Shown: positions 43,929 to 53,525, counted from the stretch's first letter. The stretch is 64,000 nucleotides of DNA from Bacillus sp. BA3 (GCA_002835675.1 PIZR01000002.1:408278-472277); one strand, 5' to 3'. Made by a program: numbers and translations. Notes: a model not told the origin generated them from the letters alone.

Positions 43929-44942
43929 TCATCTAATTTTTAAAAGCAGCAGCTCAAGCGTGATTGCCTTATCGGCTTGGCCGGTCTTCATTTTATAATC
44001 CGCTTCCGCTAAGTCGTTAATGATACTCAACAGCTCGCGTTCCTGGAATCTCCCCGTCTTTTCAAGTGCCAGCTTTACCCTGTAAGGGTGTACCTTCAAT
44101 TGACCTGCAATTTTTTGCTGGCTATAGCCCTGGCGGGAAAGCTCCTTCACTTGATACATGAGCCTTACCTGCCCCGCCATGACGCTCAAGATTTTGATCG
44201 GCTCTTCATTCTGCCTGAGTAGATCGTGCAGTATCGTCATCGCACTCTCCATCTTCCGCTGTAACACATGATCGACAAGCGTAAAGATATTCTGTTCAAG
44301 GGATTTAGCAACCAGCTTTTCCACTACCTCGACCGTAATGTGTTTATCAGCTTCTGCATAAAGCACCATTTTATCCAATTCATTCGTAAGCATCATCAGA
44401 TTCGTTCCTGCAAGTTCAAGTAAAAGCTCTGTAGCCTGCTCATCTATTCGGACTGAAGAAGCTTCGACCCTCTCCTTCACCCATCCTTTTAACTCATGAT
44501 CACCAAGCTTCTTCGCTTCAACAAGAACCGCCTTACGCTTCAGTTCCTTGGTGATTTTTTTCCGTTCATCCAGTTTCTCATAAGGTGCGGTCAATACGAC
44601 AATAGAATAAGGAACCGGGTCAGCTAAATACGCTTCCAGTCTTTTCACATTATGTTCAACTCTTGATTTCGTTTTTTCAGCTGTCAAAAAAAATGGGTTT
44701 TGCATGAAAACAAGGCGCCTTTCCCCAATAAACGGGAGGGTTTCAACATCTTCAAGTGCAGTTTCAACAGGCGTCTCTTCTAAATCAAATTGAGAAAAGT
44801 TAAAATCCATCTCATCCTCGTGAAGGACATTCTCGATCAATAGCTGCTTCGTTTCATTAATTAGATAGGCTTCCGACCCATATAACAAGTATACCGGCGC
44901 GAATTGCCCTTTTTTTATACTTTTCCAAACATCTAATACCAA
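43929..44942 (-). CDS. holA: DNA polymerase III delta subunit
   Basis: Clamp-loader delta subunit that opens the beta clamp. From a TTG start it has 337 residues, with FAPVYLLYGSEAYL at the N-terminus, an AAA+-like fold without a P-loop, and the C-terminal collar domain (EEPIKILSVMAGQVRLMYQ). The open frame extends 21 codons to 45005, but the TTG at 44942 follows AAGAGGCGG by 6 bases and gives the family start VLDVWKSIKKG. B. subtilis name yqeN. Confidence 0.93.
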   Translation of the reverse strand: MVLDVWKSIKKGQFAPVYLLYGSEAYLINETKQLLIENVLHEDEMDFNFSQFDLEETPVETALEDVETLPFIGERRLVFMQNPFFLTAEKTKSRVEHNVKRLEAYLADPVPYSIVVLTAPYEKLDERKKITKELKRKAVLVEAKKLGDHELKGWVKERVEASSVRIDEQATELLLELAGTNLMMLTNELDKMVLYAEADKHITVEVVEKLVAKSLEQNIFTLVDHVLQRKMESAMTILHDLLRQNEEPIKILSVMAGQVRLMYQVKELSRQGYSQQKIAGQLKVHPYRVKLALEKTGRFQERELLSIINDLAEADYKMKTGQADKAITLELLLLKIR

Positions 44943-45014
44943 TAGAATCCGCCTCTTTACTATGTATTCTTCTCTAATGGTATAGGTGGATGGACCATTT
45001 GACAAGCTATAAAG

Positions 45015-45093
45015 GGAACTAGCCCTATAAAAGGGCTAATTCCGGATCTATATGAACACTTTCAAGAAAGGCCCGGGTAATCTCCCTTGAAAG
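45015..45093. other. Two hairpins in non-coding DNA upstream of holA
   Basis: The first, 45015-45043, is GGAA-TAGCCCT with its complement and one mismatch. The second pairs CTTTCAAG (45059-45066) with CTTGAAAG (45086-45093). The 280-base gap holds no ORF I can support. Confidence 0.5.
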
Positions 45094-45285
45094 CGGGTAG
45101 AGTATTCATGTAGAACAAAAATTGAGCTTTTCTTTTTCGCTTGCTTTGTTTGTACTGTTATTTTGACCTCAAAACCCCAAACTATTTGTGACAACTCTTG
45201 TCAGTAAAGGAAATGAAGGAATGAAGCCTGTAGATTTTTTTTTGGTAATGTTTTATACTATTAGCAGAAATAGGAGGGGTAAACA

Positions 45286-45420
45286 ATGAACGAATTCGAA
45301 AAGAATGTTCAATCAAAGACAGATGACGTCGCTGATTCCGCTATGGGATTCATCGGTTCTTTTGTATTTTTCGCTGCCATGTTCACCATAGCTGTCGTCA
45401 TTAAAGCTGTCGGATCCTGA
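45286..45420 (+). CDS. yqzM: Small membrane protein YqzM
   Basis: A 44-residue protein starting NEFEKNVQSK, with one membrane segment at about 21-40 and the end KAVGS. It matches B. subtilis YqzM in sequence pattern and in place, between comEC and holA on the opposite strand. AGGAGGGG lies 6 bases before its ATG; a TATACT at 45254 may be its -10. Function unknown. Confidence 0.9.
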   Translation: MNEFEKNVQSKTDDVADSAMGFIGSFVFFAAMFTIAVVIKAVGS

Positions 45421-45454
45421 TTTCATTTACTACATGCACTTATTTTTCCTGATG

Positions 45455-45488
45455 GAGGCTGCTGCTGCAGTCTCTTTCTTTTTGATTT
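45455..45488 (+). terminator. Terminator after yqzM
   Basis: GAGGCTGC-tgct-GCAGTCTC followed by TTTCTTTTT. It lies between convergent yqzM and comEC. Confidence 0.75.
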
Positions 45489-45496
45489 TCTACATA

Positions 45497-47803
45497 CTAT
45501 GGGAGAGTCTTCCGAAAGGTTCCACTGCTTTTGTAATACTTGTAAATAATAGAACCATCCTCGTCGGTCCTGAACACCTTTATGCCATTTCTCTCCAGAT
45601 TCCCAATTACGTCTCGATGAGGGTGACCGTAGCCATTATCTTTTCCAACTGAAATAAGCGCCGCTTTCGGCTGCAGCTGTTCAAGGAAGGGCGTGGAAGA
45701 AGAAGTTTTACTGCCATGGTGACCGACCTTCAAGATATCCGCCTGCAACTGCGGAAATGTTCTCAAAAGTTCACTTTCCCCTTCTTCTCCCATATCACCG
45801 GTCAATAACCACGACAATCCCCCAAGCTCCGTGAATAGAACTATGGATGAATCATTCTTATTTTCTTCTTTCTCATATGGACTTAGCACAGCAAACGGCG
45901 CTCCTCCCGCCACCCAATGGTCCCCCCTTTTCAGGACAGTCATTTTCATTTGTTTATCTATTGCCACAGTCACAAAATCCATATCCCTGTATTGCTCTTC
46001 ACTCCAGCCTCCAATGATGATCTCCCCAACTTTAAAATTTCCTATTAATTCCTTTGCACTTCCCATATGATCTGCGTCCGGATGAGTTAAAATCAGCTTG
46101 TCCAATTGGTGGATTCCCTTACTTTTCAATAATGGAATTATGATATCATCCGCGGTGTTGAACTTCTTTCGCTTTTTTGCCCACATGTCGATTGGAAATG
46201 TAATTTGCCCTCCCGTATCAATCAAATAGTTACCGCGATTGAAAGGCAGGCTAATTAAAATGGAGTCACCTTGCCCAACGTCGATGATCTGCACTTCACC
46301 AAAAGGCGAGAACCTTTGTAAGTTATATTGCAAAAGTAAAAGGACGATTATTATTACGCACCATATTTTACTTTTTTCAAAGGATACTTCCCAAGTCAGG
46401 TATAATCCTAAAAGTGAAATAACAAGTAATAACATCATGATGAAAGGTGGTTTTCCAAACGGAATGGAGGCAAGCGGCAAATCCGATGCACCCTCCGCAG
46501 CTTTATTGCAGAGTATGAAGGTATAATTCAATAATGAGATGAGGGGTTGCCCCAAGGAAGGCAGTAATAGATGAATGAAGAGGGAAATCAGTGAAAATGG
46601 CAGCAATATGATGGAATAAAGCGGAACATACAATACGTTCAGTAACACACCAAGAATGGATGCTTCATAAAAGTGAAAAAGCAAAATCGGAAGGGCTGCC
46701 AATTGGCAGATGGAACTGACGATGAATAGCTGCGTTGTTTTCTTCGGGTATTGCAAGAAAATGCTTGAAGACATGATAATGGAGAAAGTGACCGCGAATG
46801 AAAGCTGAAAACCTATATCATAGAGCATATTAGGCCGAAAAAACAAAAGTGCCATATAAGCCGATCCGATTGCGGCACCCGCCGAGATCCGCTTCTTGAA
46901 TAGCAGAAGTAGAAAGAAAAGCATAGCCATTAAACAGGATCTCACCACTGATGGACTGGCACCTGAAAGTAACATGTAAACCGGAAGGAAGATTAAGATT
47001 GCCATCATCATTCTTTCCCGTGTAATCCCCACCCTGATGCCGAAGTAAAATAACAGCCCCGTTAAAAAACTGACATGAAGACCGGAAATAGCCAGTAAAT
47101 GAACCAGACCGAGCCGCTGATAATTAGTAAGGTCGCCTTCATCTATATATGTCTGGTCGCCGAATATGAGGGCAGTGACAAAACCGCTCGATTCTTCTGG
47201 AAAGTGTTCTCTAATATACGTAATCCCCTCTAGGCGCAAATTACGTATCGAAACCAGAATCGGATTTCCAACGACTTTACATTCCTGAAATGAAATGGAA
47301 TCCGCTTTGAAAACCCAATGGGTGCCTTGACGCAAAAGATAACGCTGATAATCGAAACTGTTTTCATTTCTGTTTTTGTCGGGAATTTGCAATGTCCCTT
47401 CGGCCGGACAAGATAAACCGATCCGCAGAAACCGACCCAGCTTTTCCTGTTCCAGTTCAGTGGTGATTTTATAACGAAGCACTAACCGTTCGCCTTTCTC
47501 ACTGGAAACGAATCCTTTTAAAGAATTTCCATCTATATTCGGTTGATCCGTAAATGTAATGATAAATTGGCTTTCCGTTCCATGATAGGCAGTTTTGTTG
47601 CGGTGATCGGTGAAGGAGGCGGCCCCTAAAAACATCCCCATGATAACCAAATGAAAACTAAGGGCCTTCACACTTAATCCCACCAAAAAGTAAAGTAAAC
47701 AGAGAAAAATAAGGATGATGATCAGCAGCCTTACATTAAAAAAAGAATGGGCCGTAACACCAAATGTGGCCGAAACGGCTAATAAGATAAGGTGTCGAGC
47801 CAT
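45497..47803 (-). CDS. comEC: DNA uptake channel protein ComEC
   Basis: Transports single-stranded DNA through the membrane in natural transformation. The 768-residue protein has membrane helices near the N-terminus (about 1-70), an outer OB-fold domain, the competence domain with LLAISGLHVSFLTG and many helices (about 220-500), and a C-terminal metallo-beta-lactamase-like nuclease domain with THPDADHMGS (near residue 570) and LTGD. All parts are intact. It follows comEB by 18 bases. Competence is therefore possible in principle. Confidence 0.95.
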   Translation of the reverse strand: MARHLILLAVSATFGVTAHSFFNVRLLIIILIFLCLLYFLVGLSVKALSFHLVIMGMFLGAASFTDHRNKTAYHGTESQFIITFTDQPNIDGNSLKGFVSSEKGERLVLRYKITTELEQEKLGRFLRIGLSCPAEGTLQIPDKNRNENSFDYQRYLLRQGTHWVFKADSISFQECKVVGNPILVSIRNLRLEGITYIREHFPEESSGFVTALIFGDQTYIDEGDLTNYQRLGLVHLLAISGLHVSFLTGLLFYFGIRVGITRERMMMAILIFLPVYMLLSGASPSVVRSCLMAMLFFLLLLFKKRISAGAAIGSAYMALLFFRPNMLYDIGFQLSFAVTFSIIMSSSIFLQYPKKTTQLFIVSSICQLAALPILLFHFYEASILGVLLNVLYVPLYSIILLPFSLISLFIHLLLPSLGQPLISLLNYTFILCNKAAEGASDLPLASIPFGKPPFIMMLLLVISLLGLYLTWEVSFEKSKIWCVIIIVLLLLQYNLQRFSPFGEVQIIDVGQGDSILISLPFNRGNYLIDTGGQITFPIDMWAKKRKKFNTADDIIIPLLKSKGIHQLDKLILTHPDADHMGSAKELIGNFKVGEIIIGGWSEEQYRDMDFVTVAIDKQMKMTVLKRGDHWVAGGAPFAVLSPYEKEENKNDSSIVLFTELGGLSWLLTGDMGEEGESELLRTFPQLQADILKVGHHGSKTSSSTPFLEQLQPKAALISVGKDNGYGHPHRDVIGNLERNGIKVFRTDEDGSIIYKYYKSSGTFRKTLP

Positions 47804-47821
47804 GCCTGCCCCCCGTCCTAT

Positions 47822-48382
47822 TTAATTTTCAAATATCTGATTGGCCTGCTTTTCCAGCTCCGATACAGCTTCTTTTCCCATGCCTGTTCGTTCAAGTTGA
47901 GCTAACAATGAGAATACAAAGTCCTTTTTTTGTTTTCCATTAACATCGATGGCCCCTTTTGCTTCAACCTTCTCGGTCTTGACACCAGCCTGTTTAAATA
48001 ATTCCAGGGCATATGGATGATTTTTGTAATCTTCCGCATAATAAACAGCCTTGATGCCAGCTTGGATGAGTGATTTACAGCACTGAAGACACGGAAAATG
48101 CGTCACATATATTTCCGCCCCATCAGTAGGCACCCCAAATTTGGCACATTGTAAAAGTGCATTCATTTCTGCATGTATCGTTCTGACACAATGATTATCA
48201 ATTACATAGCAGCCGTCATCAATACAATGCGTCCCTCCCGCAATGGACCCATTATATCCCCCCGCAATGATTCTGTTGTCCCTTACGATGGTTGCCCCTA
48301 CAGTGAGGCGTGTACATGTGCTTCTTAAGGCTAATAAATGGCTTTGCGCCATGAAATATTGATCCCAACTAATTCTGTTCAT
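47822..48382 (-). CDS. comEB: Deoxycytidylate deaminase ComEB
   Basis: Zinc dCMP deaminase producing dUMP; ComEB itself is not needed for transformation in B. subtilis. The 186-residue protein has the zinc and catalytic motifs HAEMNAL and PCLQCC. The frame runs 26 codons upstream; the ATG at 48382 follows AAGGGGAT and gives the family start NRISWDQYFMAQS. It lies between comEA and comEC. Confidence 0.94.
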   Translation of the reverse strand: MNRISWDQYFMAQSHLLALRSTCTRLTVGATIVRDNRIIAGGYNGSIAGGTHCIDDGCYVIDNHCVRTIHAEMNALLQCAKFGVPTDGAEIYVTHFPCLQCCKSLIQAGIKAVYYAEDYKNHPYALELFKQAGVKTEKVEAKGAIDVNGKQKKDFVFSLLAQLERTGMGKEAVSELEKQANQIFEN

Positions 48383-48460
48383 GTTGTATCCCCTTACCAC
48401 TAGAATGATTTTCTTCAATTTTACCCTCTTCCTGTCCATTTGTGTAGCATATTCAATCAT

Positions 48461-49096
48461 TCATTTCACCGAAATGGAATCCCGTAACCTTTCAAACGTT
48501 TTATCTCCGATTCCCGTTACCTTCTTCAATTCATCGACCTCATTGAATTTCCCAACCGTTTCCCTGTATTCCAGGATCGCATTCGCTTTGGATGGTCCAA
48601 TACCCGTCAAGGTTTCCAAATCTTCCTGTGTAGCTGTATTCAAGTTCACCAGTCCTCCTGACGCCCCCTTAGTGGCGGCATCACCAGACGATCCGACTTG
48701 TATATTCTCCAAGTCCCCCGTGACTTCTTCATCTATTTCCGGAACATAAATGACCATTTGGTCTTCGACGATTTGGGCAAAATTCACTTTATTTTTATCG
48801 GCCTTGTCCGTAAAGCTGCCTGCAGCAGAAATTAAATCAATCACCCGTTCACCTGCCTGTGCAGTAAAAATGCCTGGGGACTTGACCGCTCCTTTAACGT
48901 CCACTTTAATGATTACAGGTTCTTCAGCCGTTTCATTTTCACTTTGTTCGATTTCAGCTTCTTTTTCAGAAATGGAAAATATATCTTCCGTATCCGCCGA
49001 ATCCGACCCTTGTTGCAAAAAAAAGTAAATGCCCGCTGCAACAAATGCCACCGCAACGGTAATCTTGGTCATTTTCCTTTTTAAAATTTCATCCAT
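48461..49096 (-). CDS. comEA: DNA receptor ComEA
   Basis: Membrane-anchored DNA-binding protein of the competence machinery. From the chosen start it has 211 residues: one membrane helix (about 11-28), an acidic linker, an SLBB-like part (VDVKGAVKSPGIF), a Gly/Ser/Ala-rich hinge, and a C-terminal double helix-hairpin-helix (LETLTGIGPSKANAI, LKKVTGIGDKTFERL). The start at 49096 follows AAGGAGG. Divergent from comER. Confidence 0.95.
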   Translation of the reverse strand: MDEILKRKMTKITVAVAFVAAGIYFFLQQGSDSADTEDIFSISEKEAEIEQSENETAEEPVIIKVDVKGAVKSPGIFTAQAGERVIDLISAAGSFTDKADKNKVNFAQIVEDQMVIYVPEIDEEVTGDLENIQVGSSGDAATKGASGGLVNLNTATQEDLETLTGIGPSKANAILEYRETVGKFNEVDELKKVTGIGDKTFERLRDSISVK

Positions 49097-49146
49097 TTCT
49101 TTGCCTCCTTGTTGGATTTCGCACGATACATTGTCATAGGACAGAT

Positions 49147-49167
49147 TAAAAATACATAGTGTTTTTA
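49147..49167. promoter_or_regulatory. AT-rich dyad between comEA and comER
   Basis: AAAAATAC-ATA-GTGTTTTT; arms of 8 to 9 bases with one mismatch. It recalls the AT-box arms of a ComK site, but the ComK spacing is not met. Confidence 0.3.
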
Positions 49168-49206
49168 GGAGAATCAATCGCTTTAAGTGAGAGGAGTTGA
49201 TCGGAA

Positions 49207-50037
49207 TTGAAGAAAATCGGTGTTATCGGAACCGGAAATATGGGTACCATTTTAATCGAGGCATGGCTGGAGGCAAAAATATTGAATCCGGCAGATCTAG
49301 TCATTACAAATCGCACGCTTTCCAAGGCATTGGTGCTGAAAGATAAACACCCTGGCATCAAGGTTGCGGAAACCGCAGCCGAAATCGCCCAACAAGCCGA
49401 CTTTATCTTTCTCTGTGTAAAACCATTACAAATTAACAGCCTATTACAAGGCATCAAACATCATATAAAAAGGGATCAGCTGGTCATTTCCATCACAAGC
49501 CCACTTTCAGTCTCCCAGCTTGAATCGGCAGTGAATGCCCCCTGTGCCCGTTTTATACCGAGCATAACGAACCGTGTCGGTTCAGGGGTATCGTTACTGA
49601 GTTTCAGCAAGAGCTGCAGCAAGGAGAAAGTATCAGCTTTATATGATTTGGCCTCTGCCATATCGGCACCGGTCATCATTGAAAATGATATCACCCGGGT
49701 AGCTTCCGATATCGTCAGCTGCGGACCTGCCTTCTTCAGCTATTTAGCACAAGCTTTTATTGATGCGGCCTGCCAAACGACGAAGATAGATAAAGAAACG
49801 GCTACGACTTTGACTGAGAATATGCTGGTTGGCTTAGGGGAATTGCTTGGTAAAGGGGTTTATACATTGCCGACCTTGCAGGAAAAGGTTTGTGTAAAGG
49901 GTGGAATAACGGGTGAGGGGATCAAGGTTTTAGAAGCTGAAACAGGGGAAATGTTCCATCATCTTTTTCAAGCGACACACGAAAAATTTGCAGAGGACCT
50001 TCACGAAGTTGAAAAGCAGTTCGGCCATCCTTATTAA
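49207..50037 (+). CDS. comER: ComER, ProC-like protein
   Basis: A 276-residue member of the pyrroline-5-carboxylate reductase family, with the Rossmann start KKIGVIGTGNMGT and FLCVKPLQI. It starts with TTG at 49207 after GAGAGGAG. Its place, opposite to comEA on the other strand, is that of B. subtilis comER, which is not needed for competence but affects sporulation and biofilm in some Bacillus. True enzyme activity is not shown. Confidence 0.92.
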   Translation: MKKIGVIGTGNMGTILIEAWLEAKILNPADLVITNRTLSKALVLKDKHPGIKVAETAAEIAQQADFIFLCVKPLQINSLLQGIKHHIKRDQLVISITSPLSVSQLESAVNAPCARFIPSITNRVGSGVSLLSFSKSCSKEKVSALYDLASAISAPVIIENDITRVASDIVSCGPAFFSYLAQAFIDAACQTTKIDKETATTLTENMLVGLGELLGKGVYTLPTLQEKVCVKGGITGEGIKVLEAETGEMFHHLFQATHEKFAEDLHEVEKQFGHPY

Positions 50038-50080
50038 TATTCGTAATTTATATCTCAATTCCTTCTTAAAATAAAAAAAG

Positions 50081-50138
50081 AAGAGGTCAGACCCCCGCTC
50101 GTACAGGATGATGTACGAACGGGGATTCTTACCTCTTT
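50081..50138. terminator. Bidirectional terminator between comER and yqeM
   Basis: AGAGGT, CCCCG and TCGTAC pair with GTACGA, CGGGG and ACCTCT in an interrupted stem of about 20 bp, A-rich before and T-rich after. Confidence 0.85.
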
Positions 50139-50139
50139 A

Positions 50140-50883
50140 TTATTTACTGGCTACAAACAAGATTCTTTCGGTTTCCGTTACAAGCGGTGCTTCTTCAAGA
50201 TCCGCCAGAATTTCAGAAACCGTAAAACCTGCTTGCTCCAACCACTTTTTATATTGTTCAACCGGATAGGTCCGTTGATAATGCAACTCATCAAAACGGT
50301 CATACAGTCCGCTTTCATCGTCCCTTACGAAAAAACTTAAATCATGCTCAACACTGTATGGTTCTTCACCCGGGAAGCAGTCCCATATATAGGATACTTC
50401 TTCACCGTTGACAGCAAACGTATTATCGCCAAAGATTTCTTCCATTTTATAAATGGAATGGATATCAAACAAGAATAATCCGCCATCCTTCAAATGCTCA
50501 TGAACCCGGCTGAACGTCTTGACTATATCCTCCTCATCGCGAAGGTAGTTCAGCGAATCACAAAAAATCGTGACACAATCAAATTGGCCAAGTCCCTCGA
50601 GTTCTGCCATATTCTGCTGGAAAAGCGGAATAGATAATCCAAGCTTAACCGCCTTTTCATTGGCAACAAGAAGCATTTCATCAGATAAATCCACGCCGGT
50701 GACTTCAAATCCGTGTTGCGCCAATTCAACGGTCATTTCCCCGGTTCCACACGCTAAATCCAGGACTTTCCTTCCACCAATTCCATACTGTTCCAGCTTC
50801 GCCGTAAGGATCATCAGCCATTTTTCATAAGGTGCGTCCTTCATCAATTCATCGTATACATAGGCAAAGCGTTCATAAGTCAT
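50140..50883 (-). CDS. yqeM: Class I SAM-dependent methyltransferase YqeM
   Basis: A 247-residue methyltransferase with motif I VLDLACGTGEMTVELA (about 41-56) and GVDLSDEML. The substrate is not known. It is the last gene of the yqeG operon and overlaps rsfS by four bases (ATGA). Confidence 0.9.
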   Translation of the reverse strand: MTYERFAYVYDELMKDAPYEKWLMILTAKLEQYGIGGRKVLDLACGTGEMTVELAQHGFEVTGVDLSDEMLLVANEKAVKLGLSIPLFQQNMAELEGLGQFDCVTIFCDSLNYLRDEEDIVKTFSRVHEHLKDGGLFLFDIHSIYKMEEIFGDNTFAVNGEEVSYIWDCFPGEEPYSVEHDLSFFVRDDESGLYDRFDELHYQRTYPVEQYKKWLEQAGFTVSEILADLEEAPLVTETERILFVASK

Positions 50884-51236
50884 GTAGTCAGTTCACTCTC
50901 TAGATCTTCAAAAGGTGCATCTCCCCATAAACGTTCAAGATTATAGTAGTTTCTTTCATCTTTATGGAAAATATGGGCCACTACATCGCCAAGATCCACA
51001 AGCACCCATTTCGCCTCGTCAAAACCTTCAAGACGTTTTACATTGATTCCTGATTCATCAGCTTTGCTCTTCATTTCACGAGCTATTGCTTGTACTTGTT
51101 TTTCAGAATTACCGTGGCAGATCAAAAAGTAATCCGCTACAAGGGAAATACCTTGCATGTTCAATGCCACGATATCCTCCGCTCTTTTATCATCCGCCGC
51201 TTTTGCTGCAATTACAAGAAGTTCACGTTCAGTCAT
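50880..51236 (-). CDS. rsfS: Ribosomal silencing factor RsfS
   Basis: Binds L14 and blocks joining of ribosomal subunits in starved cells. The 118-residue protein has the family segments KAADDKRAEDI, DYFLICHGNSEKQVQAI and WVLVDLGDVVAHIF. It abuts yqeK (one-base overlap) and overlaps yqeM. B. subtilis name yqeL. Confidence 0.95.
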   Translation of the reverse strand: MTERELLVIAAKAADDKRAEDIVALNMQGISLVADYFLICHGNSEKQVQAIAREMKSKADESGINVKRLEGFDEAKWVLVDLGDVVAHIFHKDERNYYNLERLWGDAPFEDLESELTT

Positions 51237-51808
51237 TACATCTTCTCCTTCAAATTCATGATCAAGTCATTATATGTCTTAAATGTGTCAGGGTAAATTG
51301 CCTGATTTCTTTTCATTAAAAAAACAACTGTATTCCTTAACGCCTGGATGACAGCATGATCCAAATTTTGCTTTGCTGTCTGCCTGACTTCGTCGACACC
51401 GGGAAAAGAACGTCCCGGCTCAATATAGTCGGCAAGGTATACGACTTTATCCAAAAGGCTCATGCCAACCCTGCCAGACGTGTGATAGGCAATCGCATCC
51501 AAGATTTCAGCGTCCTGAATGCCAGCTTCCTTTTTCACCAGATAAGCCCCGACAGGAGCGTGCCATAGCTCCATATTGTATTCAAGTAACGCCGGGTCCA
51601 TTTTTTCAGCGATTATAATTTGCTCCATTTCCTCTTTTGGACGGAATTTTGCATAATCATGGAAAATGGCTGCCAGTTCCGCTTTTTTGACGTCGGCACC
51701 ATACCGTTCAGCAAGTTCAACCGCTGACTCGACCACACCCAAGGTATGAATGTACCTGCGCTCAGTGATTTGTTCTTTGACCAGTGCCAATGCTTCCTCA
51801 CGATTCAT
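51236..51808 (-). CDS. yqeK: HD-domain nucleotide hydrolase YqeK
   Basis: A 190-residue HD-domain enzyme; Bacillus YqeK splits diadenosine tetraphosphate (Ap4A) symmetrically. Metal-binding residues are in AAIFHDYAKF and LWHAPVGAY. The frame opens at 51817, but AAAGGG is 10 bases before the ATG at 51808, which matches the family start NREEALALVK. It overlaps nadD by 11 bases. Confidence 0.93.
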   Translation of the reverse strand: MNREEALALVKEQITERRYIHTLGVVESAVELAERYGADVKKAELAAIFHDYAKFRPKEEMEQIIIAEKMDPALLEYNMELWHAPVGAYLVKKEAGIQDAEILDAIAYHTSGRVGMSLLDKVVYLADYIEPGRSFPGVDEVRQTAKQNLDHAVIQALRNTVVFLMKRNQAIYPDTFKTYNDLIMNLKEKM

Positions 51809-52367
51809 ATAAACCATTCCCTTTAATATACTTCACCACTGGATCTGCTATTAAATATTTCACGGTTTTCCCCGTTCTTAACTTCCTTCTTATCATGGAA
51901 GACGAAATGAACATCTGGGGGACTTTCACCATCGTTATTGGGTATACGGTCTTTTCATCATATCCAGGGCGCTTCACCCCGACGAAATTGACCATATGCA
52001 CCAGCTCGTCGATACGGTGCCAATTCGGTAAGTACTCAATCATATCTGCGCCAATTATGAAATAGAACTCATTGGTTGGCTCAAGCTCTTTCAGCAATTT
52101 TATCGTGTCATACGTATAAGATGTGCCTTTTCTTTCTATTTCAATACCCTCAATATAAAAAGATGGGTTTCCGGCTATCGCGTTTTCCAACATAGCCAGC
52201 CTGTCCATATCGGTTACTTCCTCCGATTTTTCCTTATGTGGAGGAACGTGATTTGGCATGAACCTGATTTCATCTAACTCAAGGGCATCAAGCACTTCAT
52301 TCGCTATAATCAAATGCCCGATATGCGGAGGATTGAATGTACCGCCAAGAATTCCAATTTTTTTCAT
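51798..52367 (-). CDS. nadD: Nicotinate-mononucleotide adenylyltransferase
   Basis: Forms deamido-NAD from nicotinate mononucleotide and ATP. The 189-residue protein has the nucleotidyltransferase start GGTFNPPHIGHL and the C-terminal ISSSMIRRKLRTG. In the yqeG-yqeM operon between yqeI and yqeK. Confidence 0.96.
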   Translation of the reverse strand: MKKIGILGGTFNPPHIGHLIIANEVLDALELDEIRFMPNHVPPHKEKSEEVTDMDRLAMLENAIAGNPSFYIEGIEIERKGTSYTYDTIKLLKELEPTNEFYFIIGADMIEYLPNWHRIDELVHMVNFVGVKRPGYDEKTVYPITMVKVPQMFISSSMIRRKLRTGKTVKYLIADPVVKYIKGNGLYES

Positions 52368-52378
52368 AGATAGGTTCC

Positions 52379-52669
52379 TTAAGGTAATTTAAGTTGTTTG
52401 TTTTCTTTTGATTCTTTATACAGCACAATTGTGTTGCCGATAATCTGAACCAATTCCGCCCGTGCACCCTTTGATAAAGAAAGACCCACATCATCACGGT
52501 CCTCTTCACAGTTTTGCAGGATGCTGACCTTGATTAATTCACGTACTTCAAGCGCCTCACCAATTTGCTTGATGAGATTATCATTGACGCCGCCTTTACC
52601 AACTTGAAAAATTGGATTGAGGTGGTGGGCCTTTGATCGTAAAAATCTTTTCTGTTTACCTGTTAACAT
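52379..52669 (-). CDS. yqeI: CRM-domain RNA-binding protein YqeI (YhbY family)
   Basis: A 96-residue single CRM domain protein, likely bound to pre-50S ribosomes. The signatures KQKRFLRSKAHHLNPIFQVGKGGV and GNTIVLYKESK are clear. It overlaps the end of aroE by 7 bases. Confidence 0.93.
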   Translation of the reverse strand: MLTGKQKRFLRSKAHHLNPIFQVGKGGVNDNLIKQIGEALEVRELIKVSILQNCEEDRDDVGLSLSKGARAELVQIIGNTIVLYKESKENKQLKLP

Positions 52670-53505
52670 GTGTTACCTCCTAGTTTGTTCAAGACAATAT
52701 CTGTCATTCTTGCTGTATCCGGCATAATGCCTGTCCATATCTCAAAAGCGAGCGCGGCCTGGTTGATGAACATCCCTAGCCCATTTTGTGTTTCCGCCCC
52801 TTTTTCCCCCGCTTCACGCAGCAGCTTGGTTTGCAGAGGGTTATAAATGATATCACTGACAATGGCACCGGTTTTAAGCTGGTCGACCTTTAACGGTGAA
52901 TGATCCAATTCAGGACTCATTCCAGAAGAAGTCGTTTGGATGATTAAATCATATTGTGATAAGCTTTCTTCCGCTTCGATAATCGAGAGTGCCTTCGATA
53001 CTTTATCATATGGGCAATCAGAAACAAGCTGGGCCGCCCTTTCCTTTGTCCGGTTTGCAATATCAACTTGCTTTACCCCTTCTTTCACGAGGGTAAAATA
53101 AATCGCACGCGCAGCACCGCCCGCTCCGATCACTAACGTTTTTTTAGCCTTGATGTCACCTGATATTTCATCGCATAAAGATTTGAAAAATCCATTTCCG
53201 TCTGTATTATACCCTATAAACCGACCATTTTTGTTAACAACCGTGTTTACAGCCCCGATTGCAAGGGCCAGTTCATCCACTTCATCAAGGAAAGGGATGA
53301 TTGAAGTCTTATGAGGAATCGTGATGTTAAACCCTTCTATACCAAGGGCCTTCATGCCTTTTACGGCATCGTTCAAACGCTCAGGTGTCACATGAAAATG
53401 ATGATAAACCGCTTCTATATTTTCTTTTTCAAATGCATCATTATGAATGTCCGGTGACATCGAATGTGCAATTGGATCTCCCATTACCCCATATATCTTT
53501 TTCAT
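52663..53505 (-). CDS. aroE: Shikimate dehydrogenase
   Basis: NADPH-dependent reduction of 3-dehydroshikimate in aromatic amino acid synthesis. The 280-residue protein has the substrate motif DPIAHSMSP, the catalytic Lys in TIPHKTSI, and the NADP site GAGGAARAIYFTL. It lies between yqeH and yqeI. In B. subtilis the gene is also called aroD. Confidence 0.95.
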   Translation of the reverse strand: MKKIYGVMGDPIAHSMSPDIHNDAFEKENIEAVYHHFHVTPERLNDAVKGMKALGIEGFNITIPHKTSIIPFLDEVDELALAIGAVNTVVNKNGRFIGYNTDGNGFFKSLCDEISGDIKAKKTLVIGAGGAARAIYFTLVKEGVKQVDIANRTKERAAQLVSDCPYDKVSKALSIIEAEESLSQYDLIIQTTSSGMSPELDHSPLKVDQLKTGAIVSDIIYNPLQTKLLREAGEKGAETQNGLGMFINQAALAFEIWTGIMPDTARMTDIVLNKLGGNTC

Positions 53506-53525
53506 AGACTAGACGACCCCTATAT

